Assembly: GCA_025602915.1 (NCBI GenBank)
Contig: JAHLJZ010000038.1
Coordinates: 147,752-211,751 of the forward strand
DNA length: 64,000 nucleotides
Reading direction: 5' to 3'
From: Paraphysoderma sedebokerense
Lineage: Eukaryota; Blastocladiomycota; Physodermatomycetes; Physodermatales; Physodermataceae
In this document: piece after piece, positions 14,252-26,367 of the stretch
How positions within the stretch are numbered: position 1 is the first letter of the stretch
How the letters are laid out: each line of letters opens with the position of its first letter
The notes under the pieces: generated by a model
What the model saw: the letters and a program-made list of their open reading frames with translations, nothing else
The model's database searches: none
Told to the model about the DNA's origin: nothing
Translations under genes and position numbers: made by a program

Positions 14252-17200
14252 TTAGTGCGCAGCATCTAACACATCGCCTCTCACATCCGTTTCTGGTCCT
14301 GCTGACAACACCATCTCTATTCTTCGCATATCTATTCTATCCTCTTGTTCTGTTTTCGGAATATCTAAATTGGTCTCCAGTGACATTAATTCATCGCGAA
14401 TTTGAAATAATAGAAGGGGTTTGATGGGTGTTGTTTGAGCAAGAGGTGATTCCTCTATCACCGGTGCGTTAGGCATATTCCACCCAGAGTCGCATAGATG
14501 GTGAATAAATAAATAAGCGAAGATTTGTGCTACGCGGTGGATGGAGACTTTATTTGGGCCGTAATCGAGCTCTGCAAGTTGGTATCGCTTGATCGAATAA
14601 TCTTTAGAAATACCGGGAAGAACCAATGGAATGACGTCAAGAAATTGGTCCAGCGTCAATGACTCGCAATGCCTGTAATCATACTTTTTGATGATGGTAT
14701 AGAACTGCCCCGACAACTGTCTGTTAGCTCATCTTCTACGTATAGAATATGATTGATATATGTCTTTCTTACAGCATAGAAATTTGGTTCAATCCGATGT
14801 TTCAACATTAGCTTCATTCGCTCTTCGAGAGTTTCGGCACTGAATTTTCCGTTTGAAAATTTCAACTGCGCTAACTCCAGGGTTTCGTAAAACTTATCCT
14901 GAAAAGAATCTCAGAGCTAATTAGAAAAAAACCCAGAAAACTGAGACATACACTTCGATGCGGATACAGAATCTTCACTATCTTTCGGTAATGCTGCAGG
15001 TCCATCGGATCAACAACTCTGAACAAACGTCGACATATCATAACGTATTTCCAAGCACAATCATCTGATCCAGAGAGATGACGAAGAAATAAAATCACCG
15101 TCTGGTTAATGAAAGTGGTCAGAAAGAACAGAAAATTCTCTCAATTCAAATAAGGAATCCGACACTCTCACTGGACTAGCTTCCTGGTATTGCTCACACG
15201 CCAAGAGCAACTCATAAGCGATACGCAGAGAAACTTCCGGTATCTTGTATTTTCCTTCAAGAAACAAGTAAAAAAAGTCCTTGAGGGGCGCAAGCAAATA
15301 TGTAAGTTAGTTCGTTCGGTTGACGAGATCAAACAATATACCCCACCAAGAACTTGGTTAATCTGACGGTTTCTGAATCTTCAAAGGCCCAAAGTCCATC
15401 GTAAATATCGGATATCAATTTTAATGATTTTTCGAGGGACAATAGCCTTGGTTTTATTGGTGGCTCTTGTTGCCGGTTAATGAAGTAGTCGCGCAACAAC
15501 ACTCTCATGTGTCTTGATGAACTTTTAGGCTTATCGTCAGATATATTACCGAACTTTGTATGGCTCATTGTGTTCTCCTTCAGTGCAGCATTCTGCGTTT
15601 GATGAATTAGAGAGGGCCGACAAAACTTTATATGAGTGGTTCCGACAGGAATCGCGAATGGCCTGTCTACGCTGTACTGATGAGGGCATATGATCGTCTA
15701 GATGTTAAAGCAAATTAATTGGAATCTTCTTTTGGCTCTACTTTCACAAATGTGAGACCTTGTCACCGCATCTATAGCACATATCAGCACCTTTCACTGG
15801 GTAGTAAGTCGCGCCGTCAACAGAACACCAGAGCTTAGAATGTGTTAGTCGACAATAATAATTGTCACAAGCACGGTGGTATGAGTACGGCTTACAGTTG
15901 CTGCATACTTCCGCATTACTTCATCTGAGTACTTCCTGTATTCGACGTATTCTTTTGTCTCTTTATGTTTCATCAAAGACGACTTCAATACTTGAATGTG
16001 GTCTTGCAACATATTATACTCTTGTTGGATGTCATCAATGTTGTTTTGAAAGTTGAACATGATTTCGTCATACTCGTTGTAGTCGCCTATTTCCATCGCT
16101 GATGAAGCCATATCCCCGAGCATTTGTCGTTTCTTATCCTTTTGCGCAAACCCGTTTTCATAATCGTCGATATGAGCATTCATGGCATCGTATAATTGAA
16201 TCTGTAAATTTTCGGCGTCCCGGATTGATTTCTCTGTTTGTAACTATGACCCAATTAATCAAAGCAGGGGGAATGTCGTGAAATCAAGGAATGTGAGGGA
16301 TTTACTAGGGGATCCAGAAGTTGAACTTGATTTTTCTCGTTAATCCAGCTTCCACCAATTAAGCCTAATCAAACTAAAATTAGGTTTCAGTGAATTGGTT
16401 TGCAAAATTTTGAAATCCTGACCATTTTCCCTAGATGAGTTGAATAACGAAAGCTTTTCTATCATTTGGTTTGCACTATGGAGGGAATTCTGCAAATGAT
16501 GGGTTAACTCCGAATTGATCACATTGTGTATTCACACATACATTTAAGTCGTTCTTCTCTTTCTGCAATCGGTCTATCTTCCCCTGTAGCGTTCGCCGTA
16601 AATTATCTCGATCATGTTCTGCTTGCCGAACAAGTCCTTCAAGATTTTTGATTTGATCGTTGAGGTTATCGACGTCGTCCTGACGACCTTGCGCATCTTG
16701 CCTATGTGGTGAAATGACATTAGAGCCAAATGCATTTGTTGTGGAGTTGAAAGCATCAAGTCAGAAATACAGACTTTACGTGGATAACTCTCTTATTCAA
16801 AAGTGCTATCTCTCTCTCTCTCAATTTCAATTTCTGTTGTAAATCATTGACCAGGTCGTCCTTGTCTGTACTTTCTTTTACTCTGACACCATGGTGAAAT
16901 GCAGATTAATTCATGACGCCAGAAACCAATTGTGATCAGAATTGTGTGTTGTCACCTCAGTTCTTGAAGTCTATTCGCCAAAACAAACCAAGGGATTCTT
17001 GCAATTGTATTGGCAACTTTCGACTGAGTTCCGGTGCTCGATGCTGTACTGTATTCAGTAGTAGGTGTGATTGTCAAATCTTGTGAATATATCGCATGAA
17101 CAAACTCGGTATGAAGAATACGAAGAACGGGAGCAAAATGAGGCACATGAGAAATCAGAAGTCCTGAAAGGAAGTTAATCACTGAGCCTATTCCGAAGAC

Positions 17201-17402
17201 ATGAAAAGAACTGACCGAAAAGATTGAGGAACGAAGATATCCTCTCGGGGGCATGCTGATCTGGCCATGTACTTGCTATTTCTTTACATTCAATTTCCAA
17301 GTTCAGGACTGTGATTGAATCAGTAGAAGATCTTTCTCTCGTAAGTATCGTAGGATAATTCACGCTACCTGATGGTTTTCCCTGACTTTTGGCGGTTGGC
17401 AT
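14252..17402 (-). CDS. large coiled-coil protein, probably TSNAXIP1-like (ciliary/axonemal)
   Basis: What looked like two genes joins into one by in-frame splices: ...RKYAAT | LWCSVDGATYYPVKGADMC, then CYRCGDK | TIICPHQYSVDRPFAIPV, leading into MSHTKFGNISDD. The start MPTAKSQGKPSG at 17402 is preferred, since an earlier ATG (17552) would overlap the F-box gene. An N-terminal helical domain (ERISSFLNLFG | LLISHVPHFAPVLRILHTEF) resembles the TSNAXIP1 N domain, which has a similar FxPxLxxIxxEF core. A long coiled coil follows, then a Cys/His cluster (CYRCGDK...ICPH) that looks like a zinc knuckle. About 430 helical residues follow, of unknown fold, ending DVRGDVLDAAH. The family is associated with cilia and sperm flagella. 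Family assignment is moderate; the single-gene model is better supported. Confidence 0.55.
17178..17240. repeat. 63-bp duplicated segment, copy 1 (exon/intron junction of the TSNAXIP1-like gene)
   Basis: This segment spans the end of the first coding exon and the start of its intron. It matches 25742-25804 with 8 differences in 63 positions by eye, without gaps. The donor region is preserved in both copies. Confidence 0.75.
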
Positions 17403-17538
17403 CTTTGTAAGCTGAGAATTGATGAGGTCGATGGGTCGTTCTGGCAAACCGACGTGCAGAGGATTGTTCGCATTTGTCAATTTGAGACTGTAACATGCGT
17501 AGGACGAGCACGTAATATATATATTTGTGGCATCACTT

Positions 17539-19068
17539 CTATTCATCTTCAAAAAACTCTTCCAACTTAATGGAATATGCGATTACAGGATCTTTTCTGC
17601 GATATTCTTGAATTTCCTCAACAACGCGGTCTGAATACAACCGAAAGCTCGTGAACTTAACTACAATCCTTGGAAGCCGCTTATCAACGTTTCTTTTCAA
17701 TCGCCCTCGGATATAATGACAAACAGCAATCAAAGAGCCCTCAGGATTTGTGATTTCAATTAACTCAAGTCTCGGATTGACCTTCAATAGCGCAACTATT
17801 TGATCTGCCTGGATCGACAACTCAATCAATACGATGCGACGAAGAAAAACCGCATTCATGAAAAATGAGGTCAGTGCCGAATCTGGTATATAAAAGTATC
17901 CAAAATTAACTGTGGAGAGTGTTCTTATTCCCGTTATTCCATTTAATATCTTATCGGGTAAAGCCGACAATGACCATCGAAATTCTTCTAATTTCTGTTG
18001 TCGTTGCGGTGTGTTGAATAGATGCTGGAAAATGTGATCAATATTCTTTAACTCACACGAGTTCAGATTAAGATATTTCAACTTTGTGATAACTGTCGTG
18101 ATTGCTGGGTAACTACCGCAGACTCTGACCATTGTTAGAGCCGACAGATTCGGCAAGGTTCCAAACATACATTGCATCTGATCGTTACTTACAGTCATTT
18201 GATCGATTGTGAGTGATCGAATACTTGCAGATTGAAATGTCAATAGGGTACTCGGAATCCAGTCGGCTGAAATTCGAAGTTGGTGTAGTTCAACAGTCTT
18301 CAGTGTGGGTATCGACAGTAGTTGTATCCATGCAGAATGACTGAGCATACACCAAAATTCGTTGTAAAATTTAGTTTTGATTGAATCTCTGAGATCAAGA
18401 AGTAATCGTTCTAATCGCGGAAATATCAATCTTAGACCGTGCGCAGTCAATGCCTCGAAGTTCGGGTTAACAAGTTCAACTATACAAGCCGTTGATATCT
18501 CGAAATCGCTAGCCTCTAACGACTTTAATTGTAAATTATCGAGTTCATAATTCTCAATGTCACAAAATCTTAAATCTTTCAGTTTCGGCAGAACTTCCAC
18601 CATGAAAGATGTAAGCAACTTTGTAGAAACAGTTGACTCTGAGCAGTGGATTTCAAGACTCAAATGCCTTAAATTCCCGAATGACCCAACAACATTCTTT
18701 AAAAAGAAGTCTATAAGTTCATGCTGTTCCGAATTCCGGGACCGAAGGTGAATTAACAATGATTTCACACAATTTTTGTACGCACGAGAAGGATGTTGGT
18801 TTTGGAATGTCTTCGTTAGCTTGGTGAGTCTTTCGACATCGCTAATATACACGAATTGATACAAGGAAGGAACTAAAACGTAGAAAAATCTCTTTGATAG
18901 CTTCCGGTAGAGTGTCTTAATAATAGAGTTGTCAAGGTAGCGGAATATCTCCAGGATGAGTTCATCTGGCAAATCTGCGAATTGACGTGGCTTTGGTGGT
19001 CCCAATTGGTTATACGGGGTTAGTTGCGAGCTCCCGTTTTGTACACTCCTATCAGTCCAATTGCGCAT
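17539..19068 (-). CDS. F-box / leucine-rich-repeat-like protein
   Basis: A single uninterrupted frame of 509 residues. The F-box lies at about residues 29-75 (FADLPDELILEIFRYLDNSI, then LSKRFFYVLVPSLYQFVYIS), the standard LPxELLxxIFxYL pattern. The rest is a series of about 25-residue leucine-rich units (FGNLRHLSLEIHC, LPKLKDLRFCDIE, LPNLSALTMVRVC, TKLKYLNLNSCELKN), as in FBXL-type substrate receptors. Such proteins bind SKP1 through the F-box and present substrates to an SCF ubiquitin ligase; the substrate here is unknown. It is one of few intronless genes in a window full of introns, which is common in expanded F-box families. Confidence 0.85.
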   Translation of the reverse strand: MRNWTDRSVQNGSSQLTPYNQLGPPKPRQFADLPDELILEIFRYLDNSIIKTLYRKLSKRFFYVLVPSLYQFVYISDVERLTKLTKTFQNQHPSRAYKNCVKSLLIHLRSRNSEQHELIDFFLKNVVGSFGNLRHLSLEIHCSESTVSTKLLTSFMVEVLPKLKDLRFCDIENYELDNLQLKSLEASDFEISTACIVELVNPNFEALTAHGLRLIFPRLERLLLDLRDSIKTKFYNEFWCMLSHSAWIQLLSIPTLKTVELHQLRISADWIPSTLLTFQSASIRSLTIDQMTVSNDQMQCMFGTLPNLSALTMVRVCGSYPAITTVITKLKYLNLNSCELKNIDHIFQHLFNTPQRQQKLEEFRWSLSALPDKILNGITGIRTLSTVNFGYFYIPDSALTSFFMNAVFLRRIVLIELSIQADQIVALLKVNPRLELIEITNPEGSLIAVCHYIRGRLKRNVDKRLPRIVVKFTSFRLYSDRVVEEIQEYRRKDPVIAYSIKLEEFFEDE

Positions 19069-19373
19069 GAGTTAAATATGCGAATACCTCAAGGGAGGAG
19101 AGCTTACGCACGATGAGTTATGAGTAATTTTCGAAAACGGCCATTTCCACTTGCTTAATGCCTTCGTTAGATTTTTGACCCGCATAAACGAAGTACTCTC
19201 TATCAAGGACTTTAATTTCAGAAAGATAATATGACGAGTATAGCCAAAAAAACCGCAACTTGGTTGTCACCTGGCATTAGAGAGAGGACAGCGAGATGTA
19301 GATGGCTGGGAATTGTCCTTCGCTACCAGACGCGTCCCAGTATTCCACTAGCCAGTTGGGTGTACAAAATGGT
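19069..19373. other. intergenic, F-box gene promoter / DNA ligase 3' side
   Basis: No supported gene. The plus-strand frames here run antisense into the ligase coding sequence. The stretch must hold the F-box promoter and the ligase 3' UTR, but no clear motif is seen. Confidence 0.5.
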
Positions 19374-22237
19374 TTATTCCCCTTCGCTATCATCACCTTC
19401 CTCCATCCTATCATCACCTTCGACTTTCCTCCCTTGCTTCAAGAACATTTCAACGACATCGTCCGTCGTATTTACACCTTCTATCCCGTCCCATCCCTCC
19501 GCAAATTTATCCTCTCGAACTCTGATAAACCGTGGAAATCGCAGACTCAAGCCCTTCCCGTTATCTCCTCCAACTCTTATCTCTTCTCGACCACAAGTAT
19601 GCATACTGCTAATAGTGAATTCTGATCCCTTGATTTCCCATATTTCAGATGGTTTAAACCACACATCGGGTATCAAACTCGAGGAAACGTTGTATGAATT
19701 CAAAGGACCAGGTATAAGTCGGTTTGAATCGGCAGAATAAAATTCTAGCTTCTCTTTATAAAAGCTATCAGAGAAACCGGAGAGAACTTTTGTGAGAGTT
19801 TCGTAAGATTCTGTTTGCGGGTTGTAAACAGCGAGCAGGAACGGGCTGTACCATCCTGCTTTGCGGCCGTTTCCGTACCTAATGCCACGTTGAAGAATGT
19901 AAATAGATCTAAATTGAGAAGTAAATCGAAGAATGTAAATAGAAACATACCAAGCTCCAATTGGTACGGCGTCTATTGAATCGACTATACCGTCCAAATA
20001 ATCCTTCTTGACCTTGAGCCAGCTTTCCGTTCGCTTATCAGGCTCGTATGTACACAATATGCCAGATCTACTATTTCCTTCACTGTCTCCAGGCTTATTT
20101 TCTTGTTCCCACACTTTGATCATTAAGCCTTCACTTCCACCGTCAATCGCCTTTTTGAGGAATTCTTGTACAGTGCTCTCTCTTTCCTCTTCAGTCATGC
20201 CATTCGCTACCATTGCGTCAACAACTAAGGTTTCCACAAACTCAACGCTACCAGGATTCACATTGATGGCTTCTTTCAACACTTCCCGTCTTTTCTTTAA
20301 CGGCAACTGTAATAAGCTAATACCATTGTGATACATAATATCAAAAATCAAAACTTTGACAGGAACCTTGATATTCTCTAATGTTACATTTTTGCGCCCT
20401 CGGGATGCCAGTGTCTGGAATGTCTGAATGTCACCGTTAATTGGAGAGATAGCAACGATTTCCGCGTCGAGTATCAGAGAAGATGTGTTCAATGAGAGCG
20501 ATTGGAGAATCGCCGCACTGACGTCCGGATACGCAGAAGTAATATTCTTTCATCATGTTAGGCAAAGGTGAGATCCGCCCAGATCCAAAGTTTAAGCGTA
20601 CCTCCAAATGACGACTAAATAAAGCAACTTTTCCGTTTTCCAATTTGTGTATTTGTGACCTCATCCCATCATATTTCACATCACAAACAAAGGAGCGGTC
20701 TTTAAGCTTACTGAAAACCTCCTGCGCGCAAATGTAAGTTCACGAGCTTCCGTTTTCCACAACAGTTAAAATGACATTAGAGACAACACCTCAAGATTCC
20801 TGGTGATTTTACCCAACATCGGCTTGATGGGAGTTCCTGGGGTTACCGAGCAATATTGGAGCAAGTGTTCAACTCCAATGTTTGGTTGAAGAAGGTAGGG
20901 CACGATGATATTATAATCAGGAACCTAAATGAAAAGGATGAGTGAATAGAATTATGGTAGATGCTTAAAATCGACGAAACATTACTTGGGCGTAACATTG
21001 TTTCAAAATTCCTTCGGCCGTCTTCAATTTTTCCTTTACACTGTCCTTTTCCTTTTGCTTCCACGGCAGCTTTGGCTGTACTAGAATGTGCTTCCCTGGT
21101 TGGGTCATCATTGCGGCTCGACTGAGGGCAATCAGCATGGAAGTTTTTACAGCGCCAATACGTAGGTTTGATATCAGTGTTCTGGTTAGATAGCGGATTT
21201 CGTCTGGTCGGCAAGAAACGAGAAGCTTCTGCACCAAGTCTTGCTTAATGGAACTCGAACCGGAGCCCTTCGCGCCGGCAATTTGGTGCAGAGTTTTGAA
21301 CACCTAAGTCAACATTATTAGTCCCGAATGAAGTATCATCAGTGGTAAATATTTCGAGACATACACCTTCTAGCGTGAGCTTTTTTAGAGGTTGGAACAA
21401 TGTCCGGACCTTGGATTTCGACTCAAAGGCAACATCACCCAAGTCTCCTAATCGCTCGTAATCTGCCCTTAAAGCGGCAGCGGTTCTTCCAGTCACATTG
21501 ACGATAGCTTTCGTCATGATTGAGCCTCCAATACCCATCTCGATCCCTTCATGTTGAGGCGCGATACTATTCGAAGAAAGCCATAGAGCAGGCAAAAGAT
21601 CGTCCGGAGAGTGGTAAATGATCGTGCGGAACATATTGGTCAAAGTGTCAACTATGCTGTTTCTACTCTTCGTAGAATCCACTACTTTGAACGCAGAAAC
21701 TAGAAACGAATATGGGATCTTGCCGTTTTCAAACTCCGGCGGGAGAATGGAGGGATCGTGAGTGAATATGTCGACGAATGACTGCTGATATTGCGCAAAA
21801 TCGCTCGATGTGCCCTTATTCGTCGATAATGACATACTTTGTGTCCCTACCATCGGCTGCTGAGGAGAGCTGTCTTCGATTTTTAGTACACTGGCACAAT
21901 TCGTTGGGGCGGAGCTTCCCGAATTCATGAAGGATGGATGAGCTTTAGTCAGTTGATCCCACAATTCCTTCTGCTCTTCCATGTTTATATCCTTGATATT
22001 GACCTCCATGCCACACTCAACAATCACTTCCTCTGGTCCAACGGCTTCCGCCTCACTTTTCGAACTCAACCCGCCATTTACGTCTTCCGCGTTGAAACTA
22101 CCATTGATTGCCTTCTCCTTCTGTCTTTGAAAGAAATAAGCTATTCCCTTCTGAGGAGTTGTGTCTGCGACTTTTCTCTGCTTCGGAGATGGTGTGGATG
22201 GAGATGAAGGTGGCCTCTTCCGTTTTGACGAGGACAT
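19374..22237 (-). CDS. CDC9: ATP-dependent DNA ligase I
   Basis: Six exons give 848 residues: 22237-21365, 21303-20986, 20924-20790, 20721-20602, 20546-19951 and 19878-19374. The N terminus is disordered, with a PCNA-binding PIP box (QKGIAYFF, near residues 29-36) and nuclear-localisation-like basic runs. It is followed by the DNA-binding domain (GVFKTLHQIAGAKGSGSSS, IRYLTRTLISNLRIGA). The nucleotidyltransferase motif I is CDVKYDGMRSQ, whose Lys is adenylated. Later motifs include LILDAEIVAI, EGLMIKVWE and SWLKVKKDYLDG; the OB domain starts GAWYGNGRKAGWYSPF. It seals Okazaki fragments and repair nicks. Exon 5 begins after an AAG acceptor, and the last intron (19950-19879) is 72 nt, in frame and stop-free. 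It shares a short promoter region with PHF5A. Confidence 0.94.
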
Positions 22238-22376
22238 TGGTTAATTAGAGCAGTGAATCGGTATTCGTACATCATCCTCACGTGATGTGCAATCCGAAGC
22301 GCTTTTCTAATTCCTTGGCCCGGCCTTCAGATTCTTTTCGCTCATCCCCAATCCATATGGTTTCAATCTCTACATC
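22238..22376. promoter_or_regulatory. bidirectional promoter region, DNA ligase I / PHF5A
   Basis: About 139 nt separate the ligase start codon from the PHF5A start codon on opposite strands. No gene or clear motif is seen; the promoter role is inferred from orientation. Confidence 0.45.
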
Positions 22377-23148
22377 ATGGCAAAGGTATTTTCCAAGTGC
22401 TATTCGGCTTGCGCTGTTCTCTTTTCGCAGGCATTCGTCCGCTTTGACTGTCACTGACTCAAATCTCTTCGTTCTTGGCTTCATTCGCTGACAACAGCAT
22501 CAACCTGATTTGATTATGTGTCGAAAACAGCCTGGCATTGGTATGTCTATTCGCTTTCATTCCGTCCCTTCATGTTTACTCATCCATCCACTTGTTTTCT
22601 GATCTTAAATCCATTGATCCAACTCTATGTTTGCATGCAATCGACGGCTGATAACATTTTGCTTCCGCGGGCCTTTACTGAACATTTTGAACTTATGTAT
22701 CTCATAACAGCCATCGGCCGGTTGTGTGAAAAGTGTAAGTTGTCCTCATTCATTTTGAATCTTTGCACTTGTCAATCATGATCGGCTCATCTTTTATCTG
22801 ATGATTATTAGGCGATGGCAAATGTGTTATCTGCGATTCATATGTTAAACCTTCGACACTTGTTCGTATATGTGACGAATGTAACTACGGATCCTTTCAA
22901 GGCCGTTGTGTGATCTGCGGTAACCCCGGAATCAGCGATGCATATTACTGTAAAGAATGCGTGATACAGGAGAAAGACGTACGTATTTTTATTCCCGCCC
23001 ATCAATGATGATCTGTCGGACGTCTAACAATTGATTTTGTTGTACTTTGTTATACTAGCGTGATGGGTGTCCAAAGATCGTTAATCTGGGTTCATCAAAG
23101 ACGGATCTGTTCTACGAGCGGAAAAAGTATGGGTTTAAACCGAAATAG
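22377..23148 (+). CDS. PHF5A: SF3b splicing factor subunit PHF5A / RDS3
   Basis: Five exons give exactly 110 residues, the normal family length: 22377-22385, 22498-22540, 22711-22734, 22812-22978 and 23059-23148. The first exon encodes only Met-Ala-Lys, which restores the [18 protein letters not shown] start. Cys pairs follow as in PHF5A ([51 protein letters not shown]), forming the zinc-knotted fold. The end is [20 protein letters not shown] and KKYGFKPK. The protein sits in U2 snRNP SF3b next to the branch-site adenosine pocket. No breaks or missing cysteines. The nine-base start exon would be missed by most gene finders. Confidence 0.95.
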
Positions 23149-23371
23149 TACCTCATTTCCATTTAAACCGGGAAAAATGAGCCCGGGCCCCTGGAAATGA
23201 GGTCACTGAGGGGATAGAAACCAATAACGGATGGTTCATGCGATTTTGGATAGTCCATGTAGAATCAGTTGTTGTACATACTACTCATGATTTAAAATAA
23301 CAATAATTCTTTGCCAACTTTTACTATTGACGGATGCTTATGTGCTAGTAGTTATGGTCGATTTATAATGT

Positions 23372-25383
23372 TTATATTGTAGATCGAATAATTTTATAAC
23401 AATCCAAACTACATACAACTACGGATTGCCCTTTTGCTGGCATCTTGTATTGCTTGTCTATACACGTTCGGGCACATGAACTGCATTTCTCCACCTTTGC
23501 TTCAGGATATCTGAAAGCCCAACATGAAGCGTTCTGTTAGTTTCAAATTACGGGTTGTGCGAATCACAAGAAACTTACTCCACAGTCTTCCCCCAGTTCA
23601 CGAGTTGATTTATATTAACAGTGGTCGGAAATGATACTGTACATTTCATAAACTTAGATTCAGGATGCATCTTGGACGTACCAAGTGAACAAGAGTATCT
23701 TATCGTCGTAGGAGTTTGTATCGTCATTTGTGTGAGTGCAGCCTCCTACCAAAGTCAGAATATATTGTAGTTGTTAAATGACTTTCATCGTTGTGGTTGG
23801 TTTGAGCAAAGACAATGCAATAGGAAGAAAAAATGTACCTCTTGAGCTTCCCGTCTGGACTTTTTTCCTGCCTGCTTTTTAAGCAATTTCTGTATCGTCG
23901 CGGTCTAGAGTGCGATTGTTTTCAAATCGAGTCAATTAAAATGTCAATGAACGAGGATAATGAATTCGATGGAGAAATCAAACCTTTTCCTCTTCGGCCT
24001 TCTGTTGACTTTGATATTTCCGCCTCCTTGTTTTTTCAGATTGCCGCAATACTTCTTCTTCGGCAGTCAATTTGCGTGCTTTTTTGGCGCGACCTGTTAG
24101 TTCTGTCGAGTGTGCAGAATTTAACAGAAGTTAATTAACGAATATGAACAAACAAATTCAAAGATGTTTTAGCATCAATGTTGAATTACAGAGAGTGATA
24201 CGAACCCGTCGGGATATCCAATAAATCCATTTCCATGCGAACCAAGTCTTCCGAACCTTCGCCATCTTCTTTGGCCATCATAGCCCTTTGTCTCGCGGTC
24301 AATGCTTTCTGCGGTTTTCGTTTGGTCGTGTACATATCAGAATCGGCCAGACTGCCAGATTCAATTGTATCGTCGTCTTCGTCATTTATTTCGTTCTGAA
24401 GGGTAGCGAGGAATTCATCGTCTGACATATCCGAGTCTGATAAGGCGGATTTCGGCTTGGAGAGAGCTACATAGAAATAATGAGAATGATCAATAAACAT
24501 TAACCGCTATTTCGAATACCAGCACTGTTAACGAACCAGTTTCTTCCTTCTCTTCCATTCCTTTCTTCGATTTTTTCAATCTCTTTTGTGCCCTCTTATC
24601 CAACACATCAACCCTTAAATCCCCTTTCTTACTTCGCTTCCCTTTCCCTATCGACTCACTCTCACTGACCACACTTTCTTCGTCAACACTTTCAATCCCT
24701 TCCGATACTTCACTTTCCAAATCTTCATCTCTTTCTTCGTCTTCTCCGTAGTCAGACACTTCAGATACAGTGTCCTGTTTCTCATTCACAACAGAATCTT
24801 TCTCGAATCCCCAATCTTCTTCTGTGTCCATCCAATCGGGGCTCTCTTTATCCCGTTCTTCAACATTCAAGTCATTATCATCCTCTAAACTTTCACTTTC
24901 ATTTTCAACATCAATTTCTTCATCTTCTTCCTCTTCCTCCTCCTCTTCCTCTTCTTCTTCTTCTTGATCTTCTTCCTCTTCCTCTTCTTCTTCTTCCCCT
25001 TCTTCCTCGTCTACTTCTTCTTCTTCGTCTTCTCCATTATCAGAATCACTCAAATCACTCCCCGAATTCACATCACTCAATTCATCAGACTCTTCACTAT
25101 CCTTCACATTCTCAGTTTTATCATCCCCAATCTTACCCACATCAACGCCAGACGGTGACCCAATCGACTCGACCGAAGCAGAACCCGATGCGGACTCTGA
25201 CTCTGAATCCGAATCATTTTCATCCTCGTCTTCATCGTCGTCGTTGTCGTTTTCGTCACTGGAGGGACCACTAGATTCCAGTTCGTCTATTTCTTCGCTA
25301 CTGGTGTAAGTGATGTCGGAACCAATGGAACCGGTGGTACCGGATTGATTGGACGTTGGTTTATCTTTCGATTTTGGTGGCAT
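23372..25383 (-). CDS. IES2: INO80 chromatin-remodelling complex subunit, PAPA-1 type (INO80B/IES2)
   Basis: Begins MPPKSKDKPTSNQSG. The first 250 or so residues are highly acidic, including a near-pure Glu tract encoded at about 24920-25030. After an intron comes ALSKPKSALSDSDMSDDEF, then KALTARQRAMMAKEDGEGS, which opens the PAPA-1 domain. It continues across introns as RAKKARKLTAEEEVLRQSEK, KYQSQQKAEEEK and IQKLLKKQAGKKSRREAQE. The C terminus is an HIT-type zinc finger: VEYPEAKVEKCSSCARTCID, then VVVCSLDCYKIIRSTI and stop at 23372. This is the order of INO80B/IES2, which binds the INO80 ATPase and actin-related module. All exons join in frame. Confidence 0.87.
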
Positions 25384-26367
25384 TTTTGAATCTTAGTTTA
25401 TCATGGAATAAATATATTCATGAATTGAAGATAGAGGGTGGCAGTGTATTTGATTGATGGTAAAGTTGAGGTAAAGTGCGAGCTTGTAAATTGAGTGGTA
25501 CCAGCTGACAAGGCCCAAGGTCGAAGGCGGAAATTTGCCTGGTTTCGCGACGCCTGACGAGTGCCATCACAACGGAACCGCGCTTGGATTCTATTCTTGA
25601 GCTGATATCTATAAACAACTTTTTGCGGATAAATATTCAATCATATTTTAGGACAAACTAATTACATTTTTTCTGACAAAACCGGAATTCTCACTCGAAA
25701 TGTCATGGAGTATCGGAAGTGCTCAAAAAATGGAAAAGTGTATCACTGAGCCTATTCCAAGGACATAAAACGAACTGACCGAAGAGATTGAGGAATGAGA
25801 ATATTGTTGGATTGTCCTGATGGTATTATGGACACATAAATTGATATTAAACCCCTGAACTAGTGCACACATAAAAAACGTGGTCTTTAAGAAATTTTTG
25901 TAACTGTGTGAGTGCAAATATCGGAAATAGTTATCAGACGATTATAAAATTCAAGTTAAATCAGACATCTCTTTTCATCAAATTTCTTTATAGTTAAATT
26001 GTTATTAAGCGGGGGTCTTCAAGCTAGTTAAGTCTCGGAAACAACTCACGCGCACGCTAAAGAACCGAATCTCAAAGCCAAGGAATATCGGTTATATGCG
26101 AAACATCAAGAATCAATAGTTTCTCCACAAAATACGATGGGTATAATTGTTTAATTCTCATAGGAGCGATACAATACAATCGCAATATGACAAAAGAAAT
26201 GAAATCAAACATAATGAATAGTCAAGAAAAACTAAAACAGACATAACGAATACTTAAACGAAAGAGTAAACTGTAGCATGATTAGCATCGCATTGAAATA
26301 TCTCTGTGACTGAAAACCACCGATGTAAGAACTGACACATACCTAGAGTTGAGTGTTTACGCATAAT
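25384..26367. other. intergenic region with a duplicated fragment
   Basis: About 1 kb, AT-rich, with no supported gene. Short frames on the minus strand have no homology I recognise. The only structured item is the 63-bp copy at 25742-25804. Confidence 0.5.
25742..25804. repeat. 63-bp duplicated segment, copy 2
   Basis: Copy of 17178-17240 at about 87% identity by eye, lying in non-coding DNA. Read on the minus strand it still shows the exon end and GT donor, but is not part of a gene here. Confidence 0.75.

Noticed and set aside
14252-15568. Separate gene starting MSHTKFGNISDD
   Set aside because: An in-frame splice joins it to the upstream coiled-coil gene through a Cys/His cluster, so one gene is more likely. 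RNA evidence is needed.
19231-19740. 169-residue plus-strand frame
   Set aside because: Antisense to the last ligase exon; low-complexity Ser/Pro content mirrors the acidic ligase tail.
22278-22484. 68-residue minus-strand frame between ligase and PHF5A
   Set aside because: It overlaps the PHF5A first exon antisense, has no known motif, and would occupy a short shared promoter.
24770-25158. Ser- and Phe-rich plus-strand frames
   Set aside because: Antisense shadows of the Glu-rich tract in IES2.
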